Source: UBA9676 sp963837105
Lineage (GTDB): Bacteria > Actinomycetota > Actinomycetes > Streptosporangiales > Streptosporangiaceae
Length of the DNA: 64,000 bases
Assembly (NCBI GenBank): GCA_963837105.1
Contig: CAWIMG010000016.1
Location: forward strand, 62,001-126,000
Reading direction: 5' to 3'
Both the position numbers and the translations under genes were made by a program. The notes under the pieces are model-generated. The model was not told the origin of the DNA, did not search any database, and worked only from the letters and a program-made list of their open reading frames with translations. How positions within the stretch are numbered: position 1 is the first letter of the stretch; each line of letters opens with the position of its first letter. This document shows positions 53,283 to 61,932 of this stretch, piece after piece.

Positions 53283-54079
53283 TCACGCTGGCCGGGGTGG
53301 GAGTGCGGTACGGTCCGGCGGCCGCGCTGGACGGGGTCAGCGGCGAGGTGGCCGCCGGGGAATGGCTGGCGATCATCGGGCCGAACGGCGCCGGCAAGTC
53401 AACCCTGCTCCGGTGCATCGCGCAGCTGACCCGGCACGAGGGCCGGATCACCATTGATGGCCAGCCGGTCACCAGTCTGCGCCGCCGGGCACTGGCCCAG
53501 CTGGTCGCCTACGTGCCGCAGACGCCGGTGCTGCCCGCGGAGATGACGGTGGCCGACTACGTGCTGCTCGGCCGCACCCCGCACGTCGGCTACCTGCGCA
53601 TGGAGAGCGCCGGGGACCGCCAGATCTGCGCCGATCTGCTGGACCGGCTGGATCTGGCCGCGATGGCCGGCCGGGCGCTGGCGACCCTGTCCGGTGGCGA
53701 GGCGCAGCGGGTGGTGCTGGCCCGGGCGCTCGCGCAGCAGGCACCGGTCCTGCTGCTGGACGAGCCGACCAGCGCGCTCGACCTTGGCCGCCGGGTGGAG
53801 GCGCTGGAAATCATCGACACGGTGCGCCGCGACCAGGCGCTGACCGTGATCTCCGCCGTGCACGACCTCACCCTGGCCGGCCAGTTCGCGGACCGGCTGC
53901 TGCTGCTGTCCGGCGGCCAGGTGGCCGCGGCCGGCCCGGCCGCGGCGGTGCTGCGGGAGGACGTGCTCGGCCCCCATTTCGGCGCGGCGGTCCAGATCGT
54001 GACCGGCCCGGACGGTGCGCGGGTGGTCATCTCCCGCCGCGACCGCGGCCCGCTCAGACCCCCAGCCCCCGGCCGATGA
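53279..54079 (+). CDS. btuD: Cobalamin ABC transporter ATPase
   Basis: 266 residues. Walker A: GPNGAGKSTLLRC. Signature: LSGGEAQRVVLARALAQ. Walker B: VLLLDEPTSALD. H-loop: VISAVHDLTLAGQ. Starts at the ATG overlapping the btuC stop. The C-terminal ~25 residues overlap the 3' end of the convergent acyl-CoA dehydrogenase gene by 26 nt. With btuF and btuC it forms a complete importer. Confidence 0.93.
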   Translation: MITLAGVGVRYGPAAALDGVSGEVAAGEWLAIIGPNGAGKSTLLRCIAQLTRHEGRITIDGQPVTSLRRRALAQLVAYVPQTPVLPAEMTVADYVLLGRTPHVGYLRMESAGDRQICADLLDRLDLAAMAGRALATLSGGEAQRVVLARALAQQAPVLLLDEPTSALDLGRRVEALEIIDTVRRDQALTVISAVHDLTLAGQFADRLLLLSGGQVAAAGPAAAVLREDVLGPHFGAAVQIVTGPDGARVVISRRDRGPLRPPAPGR

Positions 54080-55196
54080 TCTCCTTCATGATCTCGGTTG
54101 TGCCGCCGAAAATGGTCTGCACCCGGCTGTCGGTGTAGGCGCGGGCCACACCGAACTCGCGCATGTACCCGTAGCCGCCATGCAACTGCAGGCAGCGGTC
54201 CACGACCCGGTTGCACAGCTCGCTGTCCCACCACTTGACCATCGAGGCCTCTTCGTTGGTGAGCCGCCCGGCGACCAGTTCCATCACCGCCCGGTCGGTG
54301 AACGCACGGGCCACGGCCAGCTCGGTGGCCATCTCGGCGAGCACGAACCGGTTGTGCTGGAAGCTGCCGATCGGCTGGCCGAACGCCTGCCGCTGCTGGC
54401 AGTAGGCGAGGGTGTCGGTGAAGACCTTCTCCGCCCCGGCCAGCGCGGCGGTGCCCAGCGCGATCCGTTCCCTGGGCAGGTTCTGCATCAGCGCGACGAA
54501 TCCGCCGCCTTCCTCGCCGAGCAGGTTGGCCACCGGTACCCGCACGTCGGTGAAGGACAGCTCGGAGGTGTCCTGGGCGTGCATGCCGATCTTGTCCAGG
54601 TTGCGGCCCCGCTCGAAGCCGGGCGTGCCCCGTTCCACCACCAGCAGGCTGATCCCCTGGTGGCCCGCGCCCGGGTCGGTGCGGGCGACGACGATCACCA
54701 GGTCGGCCAGCTGGCCGTTGGAGATGAAGGTCTTGCTGCCGTTGAGCAGGTAATGGTCGCCGTCGCGGATCGCGGCCGACCTGATGCCCTGCAGGTCGCT
54801 GCCCGCGCCCGGCTCGGTCATCGCGATCGCCGTGATCAGCTCGCCGGAACAGTAGCCGGGCAGCCACCGCTCGCGCTGCTCGGGTGTGCACAGGCGGTTG
54901 AAGTACTGCCCGTTGATGTCGTTGTGCACGGCGAAGGCCGGCCCGGTCGCGCCGGCCGCGGCCAGTTCCTCACCCAGGATCATGTAATAGCGGTAGTCGG
55001 TGTTCCCGCCACCACCGTACTTCTCGTCCACATCGATCCCGAGCAGGCCCGCCTTCCCGGCCGCGAGCCACAGTTCCCGGGACACCATCCCGTCCCGTTC
55101 CCACTGCTCGTGGTAGGGGGTGATCTCCCGGGCGATGAACGTGCGCACCATGTCACGGAACGCGTCATGCTCGGGGGTGAAGATGTCACGCTGCAT
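54054..55196 (-). CDS. Acyl-CoA dehydrogenase
   Basis: FAD-dependent acyl-CoA dehydrogenase, 380 residues, a normal length. Motifs: AIAMTEPGAGSDLQGIR, ALGTAALAGAEKVFTDTLAYCQQRQAFGQ (helical core, FGQPIGSFQ), LQLHGGYGYMREFGVARAYTDSR and IFGGTTEIMKEIIGRGL. Acyl chain specificity cannot be read; it resembles the AcdA/FadE group acting on long or branched chains. GGAAGGTG precedes the ATG at 55196. No electron-transfer flavoprotein or thiolase is nearby. Confidence 0.93.
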   Translation of the reverse strand: MQRDIFTPEHDAFRDMVRTFIAREITPYHEQWERDGMVSRELWLAAGKAGLLGIDVDEKYGGGGNTDYRYYMILGEELAAAGATGPAFAVHNDINGQYFNRLCTPEQRERWLPGYCSGELITAIAMTEPGAGSDLQGIRSAAIRDGDHYLLNGSKTFISNGQLADLVIVVARTDPGAGHQGISLLVVERGTPGFERGRNLDKIGMHAQDTSELSFTDVRVPVANLLGEEGGGFVALMQNLPRERIALGTAALAGAEKVFTDTLAYCQQRQAFGQPIGSFQHNRFVLAEMATELAVARAFTDRAVMELVAGRLTNEEASMVKWWDSELCNRVVDRCLQLHGGYGYMREFGVARAYTDSRVQTIFGGTTEIMKEIIGRGLGV

Positions 55197-55409
55197 CGGG
55201 CGCACCTTCCTGCGGCATGGGGAACAGCGGACCAGGAAGCCCAGGTGATGAGCCCCTACCCGCGACCGTAACACCACCGTCCTGGCGGCCACCCCAGCCG
55301 CCACCGCCCCGGGCAGCCGCCACCGCCCCGGGCAGCCGCCACCCTCCCCGGCAGCCGCTCCCCGCAGAGCCGCTCCCCCGCACGATGGGCAACTACACAC
55401 CGGACGTTA
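55197..55409. other. Divergent spacer between acyl-CoA dehydrogenase and NiCoT
   Basis: No gene. It holds a 19-nt tandem repeat at 55295-55367 and leads into the Nur-type box at 55410. Confidence 0.5.
55295..55367. repeat. 19-nt intergenic tandem repeat
   Basis: Units of CAGCCGCCACCGCCCCGGG begin at 55295, 55314 and 55333, and a fourth decayed unit starts at 55352. The period is 19, not a multiple of three, in keeping with a non-coding location. Confidence 0.8.
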
Positions 55410-55426
55410 TTGCAAGTCTTTTGCAT
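55410..55426 (+). promoter_or_regulatory. Nur-type (nickel regulator) box at the NiCoT promoter
   Basis: TTGCAAGTCTTTTGCAT fits the Streptomyces coelicolor Nur motif as I recall it (tTGCaa-N5-ttGCAA) at all but the last base. It also overlaps a plausible promoter: TTGCAA as -35, a 17-nt spacer and TACAGT (55433-55438) as -10. Occupancy would therefore block transcription of the permease when nickel is plentiful. No nur gene is in the window. Confidence 0.6.
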
Positions 55427-55472
55427 CTTCCATACAGTGGCGTCATTCCACCGGCAGAAGGAGAACGCCCTG

Positions 55473-56576
55473 ATGGCTGCTGTGGCCGCCCGCGCCCGGC
55501 GGGTCGCCGCCGCGCTGACCCCGGCGGAATGGGGCCGGGCAGGTGGCATGGCCGGGACCGTGCTGGTGCTGCACCTGCTGGGGTGGGGACTGCTGCTGGC
55601 CGCGCTGCGCGGGCACTACCACATCACCAAGACCGAGATCTTCGGCGTCGGCACCGGCATCCTGGCCTACACCCTGGGCATGCGGCACGCGTTCGACGCC
55701 GATCACATCGCGGCGATCGACAACACCACCCGCAAGCTCGTCGCCGAGGACAAGCGGCCACTGTCGGTGGGATTCTTCTTCTCACTCGGGCACTCATCGG
55801 TGGTGTTCGTGCTGGCTGTGCTGCTCAACTTCGGCATCCGCGCGCTGAACACCCAGGTCCGCAACGGCGGCTCCACCCTGCACAGCGTGACCGGGACGGT
55901 CGGCACCCTGGTCTCCGGGACATTCCTCTACCTCATCGCCGGCCTCAACGTGGTCATCCTGGTCTCGATCGGGAAGGTCTTCCGCGACATGCGGCGCGGC
56001 CGGTACGACGACGCCGAACTGGAGGAGCAGCTGGCCAAGCGGGGCCTGCTCAACCGGTTCCTCGGCCCGCTGGCACGGCGGGTGGACGCGCCGTGGAAGA
56101 TGTACCCGATCGGGCTGCTGTTCGGCCTGGGCTTCGACACCGCCACCGAGATCGCGCTGCTGGTGCTGGCCGGCTCGGCGGTGGTGAGCGGGCTGCCGTT
56201 CTACGCGGTGCTGTCGCTGCCGCTGCTGTTCGCGGCGGGCATGAGCCTGTTCGACACCGCCGACGGCTGCTTCATGAACTTCGCCTACGACTGGGCGTTC
56301 GCCCGCCCGCTCCGCAAGGTGTACTACAACCTGACCGTCACCGGCCTGTCGGTGTTCGTGGCCTTCTTCGTCGGCACCATCGAGGTGCTCGGCCTCATCG
56401 CCCAGCAGTCGCACCTGACCGGCGGCTGGTGGGGGCTGATGCGGAGCTTCAACCTCAACACGGCCGGCTTCGTGATCGTCGGCATGTTCGTGCTCACCTG
56501 GGTGATCGCGCTGGCGGTCTGGCACTTCGGCCGGATCGAGGAACGCTGGGAGGCGGCCGCCAGCAGTGCCGACTAG
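55473..56576 (+). CDS. NiCoT-family nickel/cobalt permease
   Basis: Secondary transporter for Ni2+ and/or Co2+, 367 residues, about eight membrane helices. Signature of helix II: RHAFDADHIAAIDN. Others: FFFSLGHSSVVF, LGFDTATEIALL and GMSLFDTADGCFMNFAYDWAF. The ATG at 55473 is preceded by AGAAGGAG. Metal preference cannot be read reliably. The Nur-type box argues for nickel; closeness to the B12 importer would allow cobalt. Confidence 0.95.
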   Translation: MAAVAARARRVAAALTPAEWGRAGGMAGTVLVLHLLGWGLLLAALRGHYHITKTEIFGVGTGILAYTLGMRHAFDADHIAAIDNTTRKLVAEDKRPLSVGFFFSLGHSSVVFVLAVLLNFGIRALNTQVRNGGSTLHSVTGTVGTLVSGTFLYLIAGLNVVILVSIGKVFRDMRRGRYDDAELEEQLAKRGLLNRFLGPLARRVDAPWKMYPIGLLFGLGFDTATEIALLVLAGSAVVSGLPFYAVLSLPLLFAAGMSLFDTADGCFMNFAYDWAFARPLRKVYYNLTVTGLSVFVAFFVGTIEVLGLIAQQSHLTGGWWGLMRSFNLNTAGFVIVGMFVLTWVIALAVWHFGRIEERWEAAASSAD

Positions 56577-56683
56577 GGATTGGCCCGGCGAGCCCGGCTG
56601 ATACCCAACGGCGGATGCGGCCCACTCCCCGCCGCCCGGCCCGGCCACGGCCCGCCTCCCTGAGCCCTGCTGCGCCGCCCGGC

Positions 56684-57223
56684 TCAGGCCGCGCTGGGCT
56701 CGGACAGGTAGGCGGCCCACTGCGGGTCGCCGTCGTGGGCGGCGCCGATCAGCCGCCAGTGCGCGCCCCGCGGCACGGCCGGGTCGCAGCGCAGCGTCCA
56801 GCCAAGCTCCTCCACCAGCCGGTCCGCCTTGCTGTGGTTGCACCGCATGCAGGAGGCGACACAGTTCTCCCAGGTGTGGGTGCCGCCCCGGCTCCGGGGC
56901 ACGACATGGTCGATGGTCTCGGCCTTGTGCCCGCAGTAGGCGCACAGGTAGTTGTCCCGCCGCATGAGTGCGCCCCTGGTCAGCGGCACCCGGCTGCGGT
57001 AGGGCACGCGGACGTAGCGGCGCAGCCGGATCACCGAGGGCGTGACCAGCACCACCGAGGTGGAACGCAGCATCGCACCGCCGGCGTCGTCGTGCACCAC
57101 CTCGGCCTTGTCACCAAGCACGAGGCACACCGCGCGGCGCAGGCCGACCGTGGTCAGCGGCTCATACGTCACGTTGAGCAGCAGTACCCGTCGCACGCCC
57201 GCCTCCCACCTCGTGCTGTGCAT
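56684..57223 (-). CDS. HNH endonuclease
   Basis: 179 residues. Core: LCAYCGHKAETIDHVVPRSRGGTHTWENCVASCMRCNHSKADR, with CxxC pairs (CAYC, CMRC), the DH dyad and the downstream N and H. A short N-terminal beta region (LLLNVTYEPLTTVGLRRAVCLVLGDKAEVV) is shared by the conserved actinobacterial HNH family. The biological role of this ubiquitous family is unclear. The ATG at 57223 is used; a GTG nearer to the conserved N-terminus is possible. Confidence 0.9.
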   Translation of the reverse strand: MHSTRWEAGVRRVLLLNVTYEPLTTVGLRRAVCLVLGDKAEVVHDDAGGAMLRSTSVVLVTPSVIRLRRYVRVPYRSRVPLTRGALMRRDNYLCAYCGHKAETIDHVVPRSRGGTHTWENCVASCMRCNHSKADRLVEELGWTLRCDPAVPRGAHWRLIGAAHDGDPQWAAYLSEPSAA

Positions 57224-57347
57224 GGACAGCCTAATCGGCCGCCGCCCCACCGTCCTAGCACTACCGGGTGTCCGGCGCATGTCCGGCAGGCGGATGGCCG
57301 TAAAGTGCGGCCATGATCGCACGCGCCTGCCGCCCGGGCCGCTGCCG

Positions 57348-59518
57348 GTGACCGGGCCCACCGACGCCACCTATCCCCCGGCCCGCCGCCTGGACCTGGC
57401 CGAGAACATCGGCGGTCGCCTCATCGCCGACCCTTACCGGTGGCTGGAGGACCCGGCCAGCGCGGAGACCCAGGCCTGGCTGGCAGCGCAGGACACGCTG
57501 GCGGCCGGCCAGCTCGCGGCCCTGCCCGCCCGGGCGGAACTGGCCGCCCGGATCGGGGCGCTGACCGCCACCGGTTTCGTGAGCAGCCCCGCCTGGCGCG
57601 GTGAGCGGTGTTTCTTCCTGCGCCGGGAGCCCGGCCAGGAGCATGCCGCGCTGATCACGGCCACGCCGGGCGAGCCGGACCGGGTGCTGATCGACCCGGG
57701 AGCGCTGGACGGGACCGGGGCGACCACGCTGGATGCCTGGTCACCCGACCACGAGGGCAGGCTGCTGGCCTACCAGCTCTCGCAGGGCGGTGACGAGGAG
57801 TCGATGCTGCGGGTCATGGACGTGGCCACCGGGGCGGAGGTGGATGGGCCGATCGACCGCTGCCGGTACACCGCCATCGGCTGGCTGCCGGGCGGTGGGT
57901 CGTTCTACTACGTGCGCCGGCTCGGCCCGGGCGCGGTGCCGGCCGGCGAGGAGCAGTACCACCGGCGGGTGTACCTGCATGCGGTCGGGACCCCGCCCAC
58001 TGCGGACAAGATGATCTTCGGCGAGGGCCGCGACAAGACGGACTTCTATGACCTATCGGTCAGCCGGGACGGCCGCTGGCTGATCTTGTCGGCCGCCCAG
58101 GGCACCTCGCCGCGCAACGACCTATGGCTCGCCGACCTTGCCACCTCACCGCCCGGGGCGCCCGCCTTCCGGGTAATCCAGGCCGGCGTTGACGCCCGCA
58201 CCGGCGCCCACGCGGGCCGGGACGGCCGGCTCTACCTGCTGAGCGACGCCGGCGCGCCACGCGGGCGGCTGGCGGTGGCTGACCCGGCCCAGCCCGGCCC
58301 GGACGGGTGGCAGGACCTGATCGGCGAGGACCCGGAGGCGGTGCTGGCCGATTACGCCATCCTCGATGGCGATCAGGCCGGGCCGGTGCTGCTCGCGCTG
58401 TGGGCCAGGCACGCGGTGAGTGAGATCACGGTGCACGATCTGGCCACCGGCCGGCGCCGGGGCACGGTCAGCCCGCCCGGGGCGGCCGGCGGCTGGGCAC
58501 GATCAGCGGGCTCAGCGAGCGCCCAGAGGGCGGGCACGAGGCGTGGTTCGGCTACACCGATTACGGCACCCCGGTCACCGTGTACCGATACGACGCCCGC
58601 GGTGGGGCGGTCACGGAGTGGGCGCGGGCACCCGGGTCGGTGGAGATACCGGCGGTGGACTCCCGGCTGGTGAGCTACCGCTCCGCGGACGGGACCGAGG
58701 TCCGGATGATCGTCCTCAGCCCGCCAGCTGACCAGCCCCCGGCGGACCAGCGGCCGGCCACCCCCCGCCCGGCGATCCTGACCGGCTACGGCGGGTTCGC
58801 CATCAGCCTGCTCACGCCCGCGTTCGCGCCGGCCGCGCTGGCCTGGGTGGCGGCGGGCGGCGTCTACGCGATCGCGGGCCTGCGCGGCGGCGCCGAGGAA
58901 GGCGAGGCGTGGCACCGGGCCGGGATGCGCGAGCACAAGCAGCGGGTATTCGACGACTTCCACGCTGCCGCCACCACGCTCGTCGGCGGCGGCTGGACCA
59001 CCCCTGGGCAGCTGGCCATCTCCGGCGGGTCGAACGGCGGCCTGCTGGTTGGCGCGGCGCTCACCCAATGGCCGGACGCCTATGCCGCGGTGGTGTGCTC
59101 CGCGCCGCTGCTGGACATGGCCAGGTACGAGCGGTTCGGGCTCGGCCAGTTGTGGAGCGACGAGTACGGCACGGCCAGCGACCCGGCGGAACTCGGCTGG
59201 CTGCTGTCGTACTCGCCGTACCATCACGTCCGGGACGGGGTCCGCTATCCAGCTGTGCTGTTCACCGTGTTCGACTCTGACACCAGGGTGGATCCGCTGC
59301 ACGCGCGGAAGATGTGCGCGGCACTCCAGCACGCCACCTCCGCCCCGCTGCCGGACCGGCCGATCCTGTTCCGGCGGGAGGCGCAGGTGGGACACGGGGC
59401 CAGGGCGGTCAGCCGGTCGGTCGCCCTGTCCGCCGACACGCTGGCGTTCCTCGGCTTTCACACCGGCCTCACCCGGAAACCGGAGGGCCAGCCACCGGAC
59501 GGCCAGGACGGGCCCTGA
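57348..59518 (+). CDS. Prolyl oligopeptidase family protein (S9A), frameshifted
   Basis: Serine peptidase cleaving after Pro in short peptides. The N-terminus YPPARRLDLAENIGGRLIADPYRWLED and a seven-bladed propeller occupy the first frame up to about 58480. The propeller end and alpha/beta hydrolase continue in another frame to 59518. Catalytic Ser: ISGGSNGGLLVG. Asp: FDSDTRVDPLHARKM. His: GHGARAVSRS. One missing base near 58470-58490 joins them; total about 720 residues, normal for the family. The GTG at 57348 is used; an in-frame ATG lies at 57294. Confidence 0.92.
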
Positions 59519-59575
59519 CCGCGGCCCACCTGCCGGCCCGGCACCACCCGCCCGGGCACTACCCTGGACCGCAGC

Positions 59576-60004
59576 ATGGACACGACAACGGAGCCCGCCA
59601 GCTTCTACGAGGCGGTGGGCGGCGAAGAGACCTTTCATCACCTGGTGCAGTCGTTCTACCGGCGGGTGGCGGAGGACCCGGAATTGCGCGCGGTCTACCC
59701 GAGCCGGGATCTGGGCCCAGCCGAGGAGCATCTGCGGCTATTCCTCATCCAGTACTGGGGCGGCCCGCGGACCTACGACGAGCGCCGGGGGCATCCACGG
59801 CTGCGGATGCGGCACGCCCACTTCGTCATCGGCGAGACCGAGCGGGACGCCTGGCTGCGGCATATGCGGGCGGCACTGGACGAGCTGGGCCTTGCCGACA
59901 CGCACGACCGGCAGTTGTGGGACTACCTGGTGATGGCCGCGCACAGCCTGGTCAACCAGCCGTCTGAGCCCGGCCGGCCCGACCTCGGGCTCAGCCCGGC
60001 CTGA
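59576..60004 (+). CDS. glbO: Group II truncated haemoglobin
   Basis: 142 residues. 2-on-2 globin: FYEAVGGEETFHHLVQSFYRRVAEDPELRAVYP, EEHLRLFLIQYWGGPRTYDERRGHPRLRMRHAHFVIG, and AWLRHMRAALDELGL. The proximal His is in RMRHAHF and Trp at the G helix (DAWLRHM) is the group II hallmark. Related to GlbO of mycobacteria, linked to oxygen or NO chemistry at the membrane. Starts at ATG 59576. Confidence 0.94.
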   Translation: MDTTTEPASFYEAVGGEETFHHLVQSFYRRVAEDPELRAVYPSRDLGPAEEHLRLFLIQYWGGPRTYDERRGHPRLRMRHAHFVIGETERDAWLRHMRAALDELGLADTHDRQLWDYLVMAAHSLVNQPSEPGRPDLGLSPA

Positions 60005-60031
60005 CCAGCGGCGCGGCCCGGGCGGTGGTCA
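60002..60031. terminator. Short inverted repeat spanning convergent stops
   Basis: TGACCA (60002-60007) begins with the haemoglobin stop. TGGTCA (60026-60031) contains the ettA stop on the other strand. The arms are exact complements, and flanking GGC/GCC can extend the stem with a bulge. Weaker than the other stop-spanning stems. Confidence 0.4.
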
Positions 60032-61694
60032 GCCGCGGGTGAGCCTGCGGTAGGTCACCCGGTGCGGCCTGGCCGCTTCCGCGCCCAGCCGCTCGATCTT
60101 GTTCTTCTCGTAGGCCTCGAAGTTGCCCTCGAACCAGAACCAGCTGGATTCGCCCTCCCAGGCGAGGATGTGGGTCGCGATCCGGTCCAGGAACCAGCGG
60201 TCGTGACTGGTGATCACCGCACAGCCGGGGAACTCCAGCAGCGCGTCCTCCAGTGACGACAGCGTCTCCACGTCGAGGTCGTTGGTGGGCTCGTCCAGCA
60301 GCAGCAGGTTGCCGCCCTGCTTCAGGGTGAGCGCGAGGTTGACCCGGTTCCGCTCACCACCGGACAGGATTCCCGCGGGTTTTTGCTGGTCGGCACCCTT
60401 GAAGCCGAACGCGGCCACGTAGGCCCGGCTGGGAATCTCGGTGCGGCCGACCCGGATGAAGCTCTCCCCGTCCGAGATGACCTCCCACACGTTCTTGTCC
60501 GGGGCGATCCGCGCCCGGGCCTGGTTGACGTAGGAGATCTGCACCGTCTCGCCGATCTTGATGGTGCCCGCGTCGGGTAGCTCGTGGCCGACGATCATCT
60601 CCATCAGGGTGGTCTTGCCGACCCCGTTTGGCCCGATCACGCCGACGATGCCACCCTGCGGCAGCGAGAAGCTGAGGTTCTCCATCAGCACCCGGTCGCC
60701 GAAGCCCTTGGTGAGCCCGGCCGCCTCGACCACCAGGCGGCCCAGCCGCGGCCCCGGCGGGATCTCGGATCTCCTCGAAGTCCAGCTTGCGGTCGGCGTC
60801 GGCCTCGGCCGCCATTTCCTCGTAGCGCTCCAGCCGGGCACGGCTCTTGGACTGGCGCGCCCGCGGGCTGGACCGGACCCATTCCAGCTCGGATTCCAGC
60901 CGCTTGCGCCGCTTGACGTCTTTCTGGCCCTCAATCTTGATCCGGGCCGCCTTGGTCTCCAGATAGATGGAGTAGTTGCCCTCGTACGGGTAGGCGTGGC
61001 CCCGGTCGAGCTCGAGAATCCACTGCGCCACGTTGTCCAGGAAGTACCGGTCGTGCGTGACCGCCACCACGGTGCCCGGGTACTTCTCCAGGTGCTGCTC
61101 CAGCCACTGGACGCTCTCGGCGTCCAGGTGGTTGGTCGGCTCGTCCAGCAGCAGCAGGTCCGGCTGTGAGAGCAGCAGCGCGCACAGCGCCACCCGCCGC
61201 CGCTCGCCACCGGACAGGATGCTCACGTCCGCGTCGGGCGCCGGGCAGCGCAGTGCGTCCATCGCCTGCTCCAGCTGGCTGTCCAGATCCCAGCCGCCCC
61301 GGTGATCAAGCTGCTCCTGGAGCTTGCCCAGCTCGGACAGCAGCTCGTCGGAGTAGTCGGTCGCCATCTTCTCGGCGACCTGGTTGTACTGGGCCAGCAG
61401 CGCCTTGACGTCAGCCACGCCCTCTTCCACGTTGCCGAGCACGGTCTTGCTCTCGTCCAGCACCGGCTCCTGCCCGAGCATGCCGACCGTGAACCCGGGC
61501 AGCAGCCGGGCCTCACCGTTGGACGGCTGTTCCAGCCCGGCCATCATCCGCAGCAGGGTGGACTTCCCCATGCCATTCGGTCCGACCACGCCGATCTTGG
61601 CGCCGGGCAGGAACGCCAGCGTGACATTGTCGAGGATGACCTTGTCGCCGTGCGCCTTCCGCACAGCACGCATCTGGTAGATGAATTCGGGCAT
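60029..61694 (-). CDS. ettA: Energy-dependent translational throttle EttA, ABC-F (frameshifted)
   Basis: ABC-F ATPase that binds the ribosomal E site and gates entry into elongation under low energy. Starts MPEFIYQMRAVRKAHGDKVILD. First cassette: GPNGMGKSTLLRM and LSGGERRRVALCALLL, with LLDEPTNHLD. The inter-domain linker contains the basic arm (KRRKRLESELEWVRSS). Near 60770 one extra base moves the frame. The second cassette (PPGPRLGRLVVEAAGLTKGFG, GPNGVGKTTLMEM, LSGGERNRVNLALTLKQGG, LLDEPTNDLD) runs to 60029. About 555 residues when joined, normal. Confidence 0.94.
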
Positions 61695-61932
61695 GGCTCA
61701 AGGGTAGGGGCACCGGGCGAGCGGATCGGACCGGCTGACCGGCCAGGATCCGGCGAGGATCGCGGCACAGGCGCATCCCGGAGGCCAGCCCGCGCGAGGT
61801 AACGCGGTTGCCCGGCCAGGCGGCCCGGGCGCATGCTGGCCCCGAGCACATGCCGGCCTGGGCTATGCCGGCCCGAGTGCCAGCCGACCTGGGCGCATGC
61901 CGGCCCAGGCGCGTCACCTGAGGAGGTGGCCA
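61695..61932. other. Divergent spacer upstream of ettA and the SnoaL-GNAT gene
   Basis: No gene. It contains degenerate repeats of GCATGCCGGCCC-like words at about 61830-61910. Confidence 0.4.

Noticed and set aside
58580..59518. An independent alpha/beta hydrolase gene
   Set aside because: It is the catalytic half of the S9A peptidase whose propeller ends in the preceding frame; propeller homology continues upstream of its first possible start.
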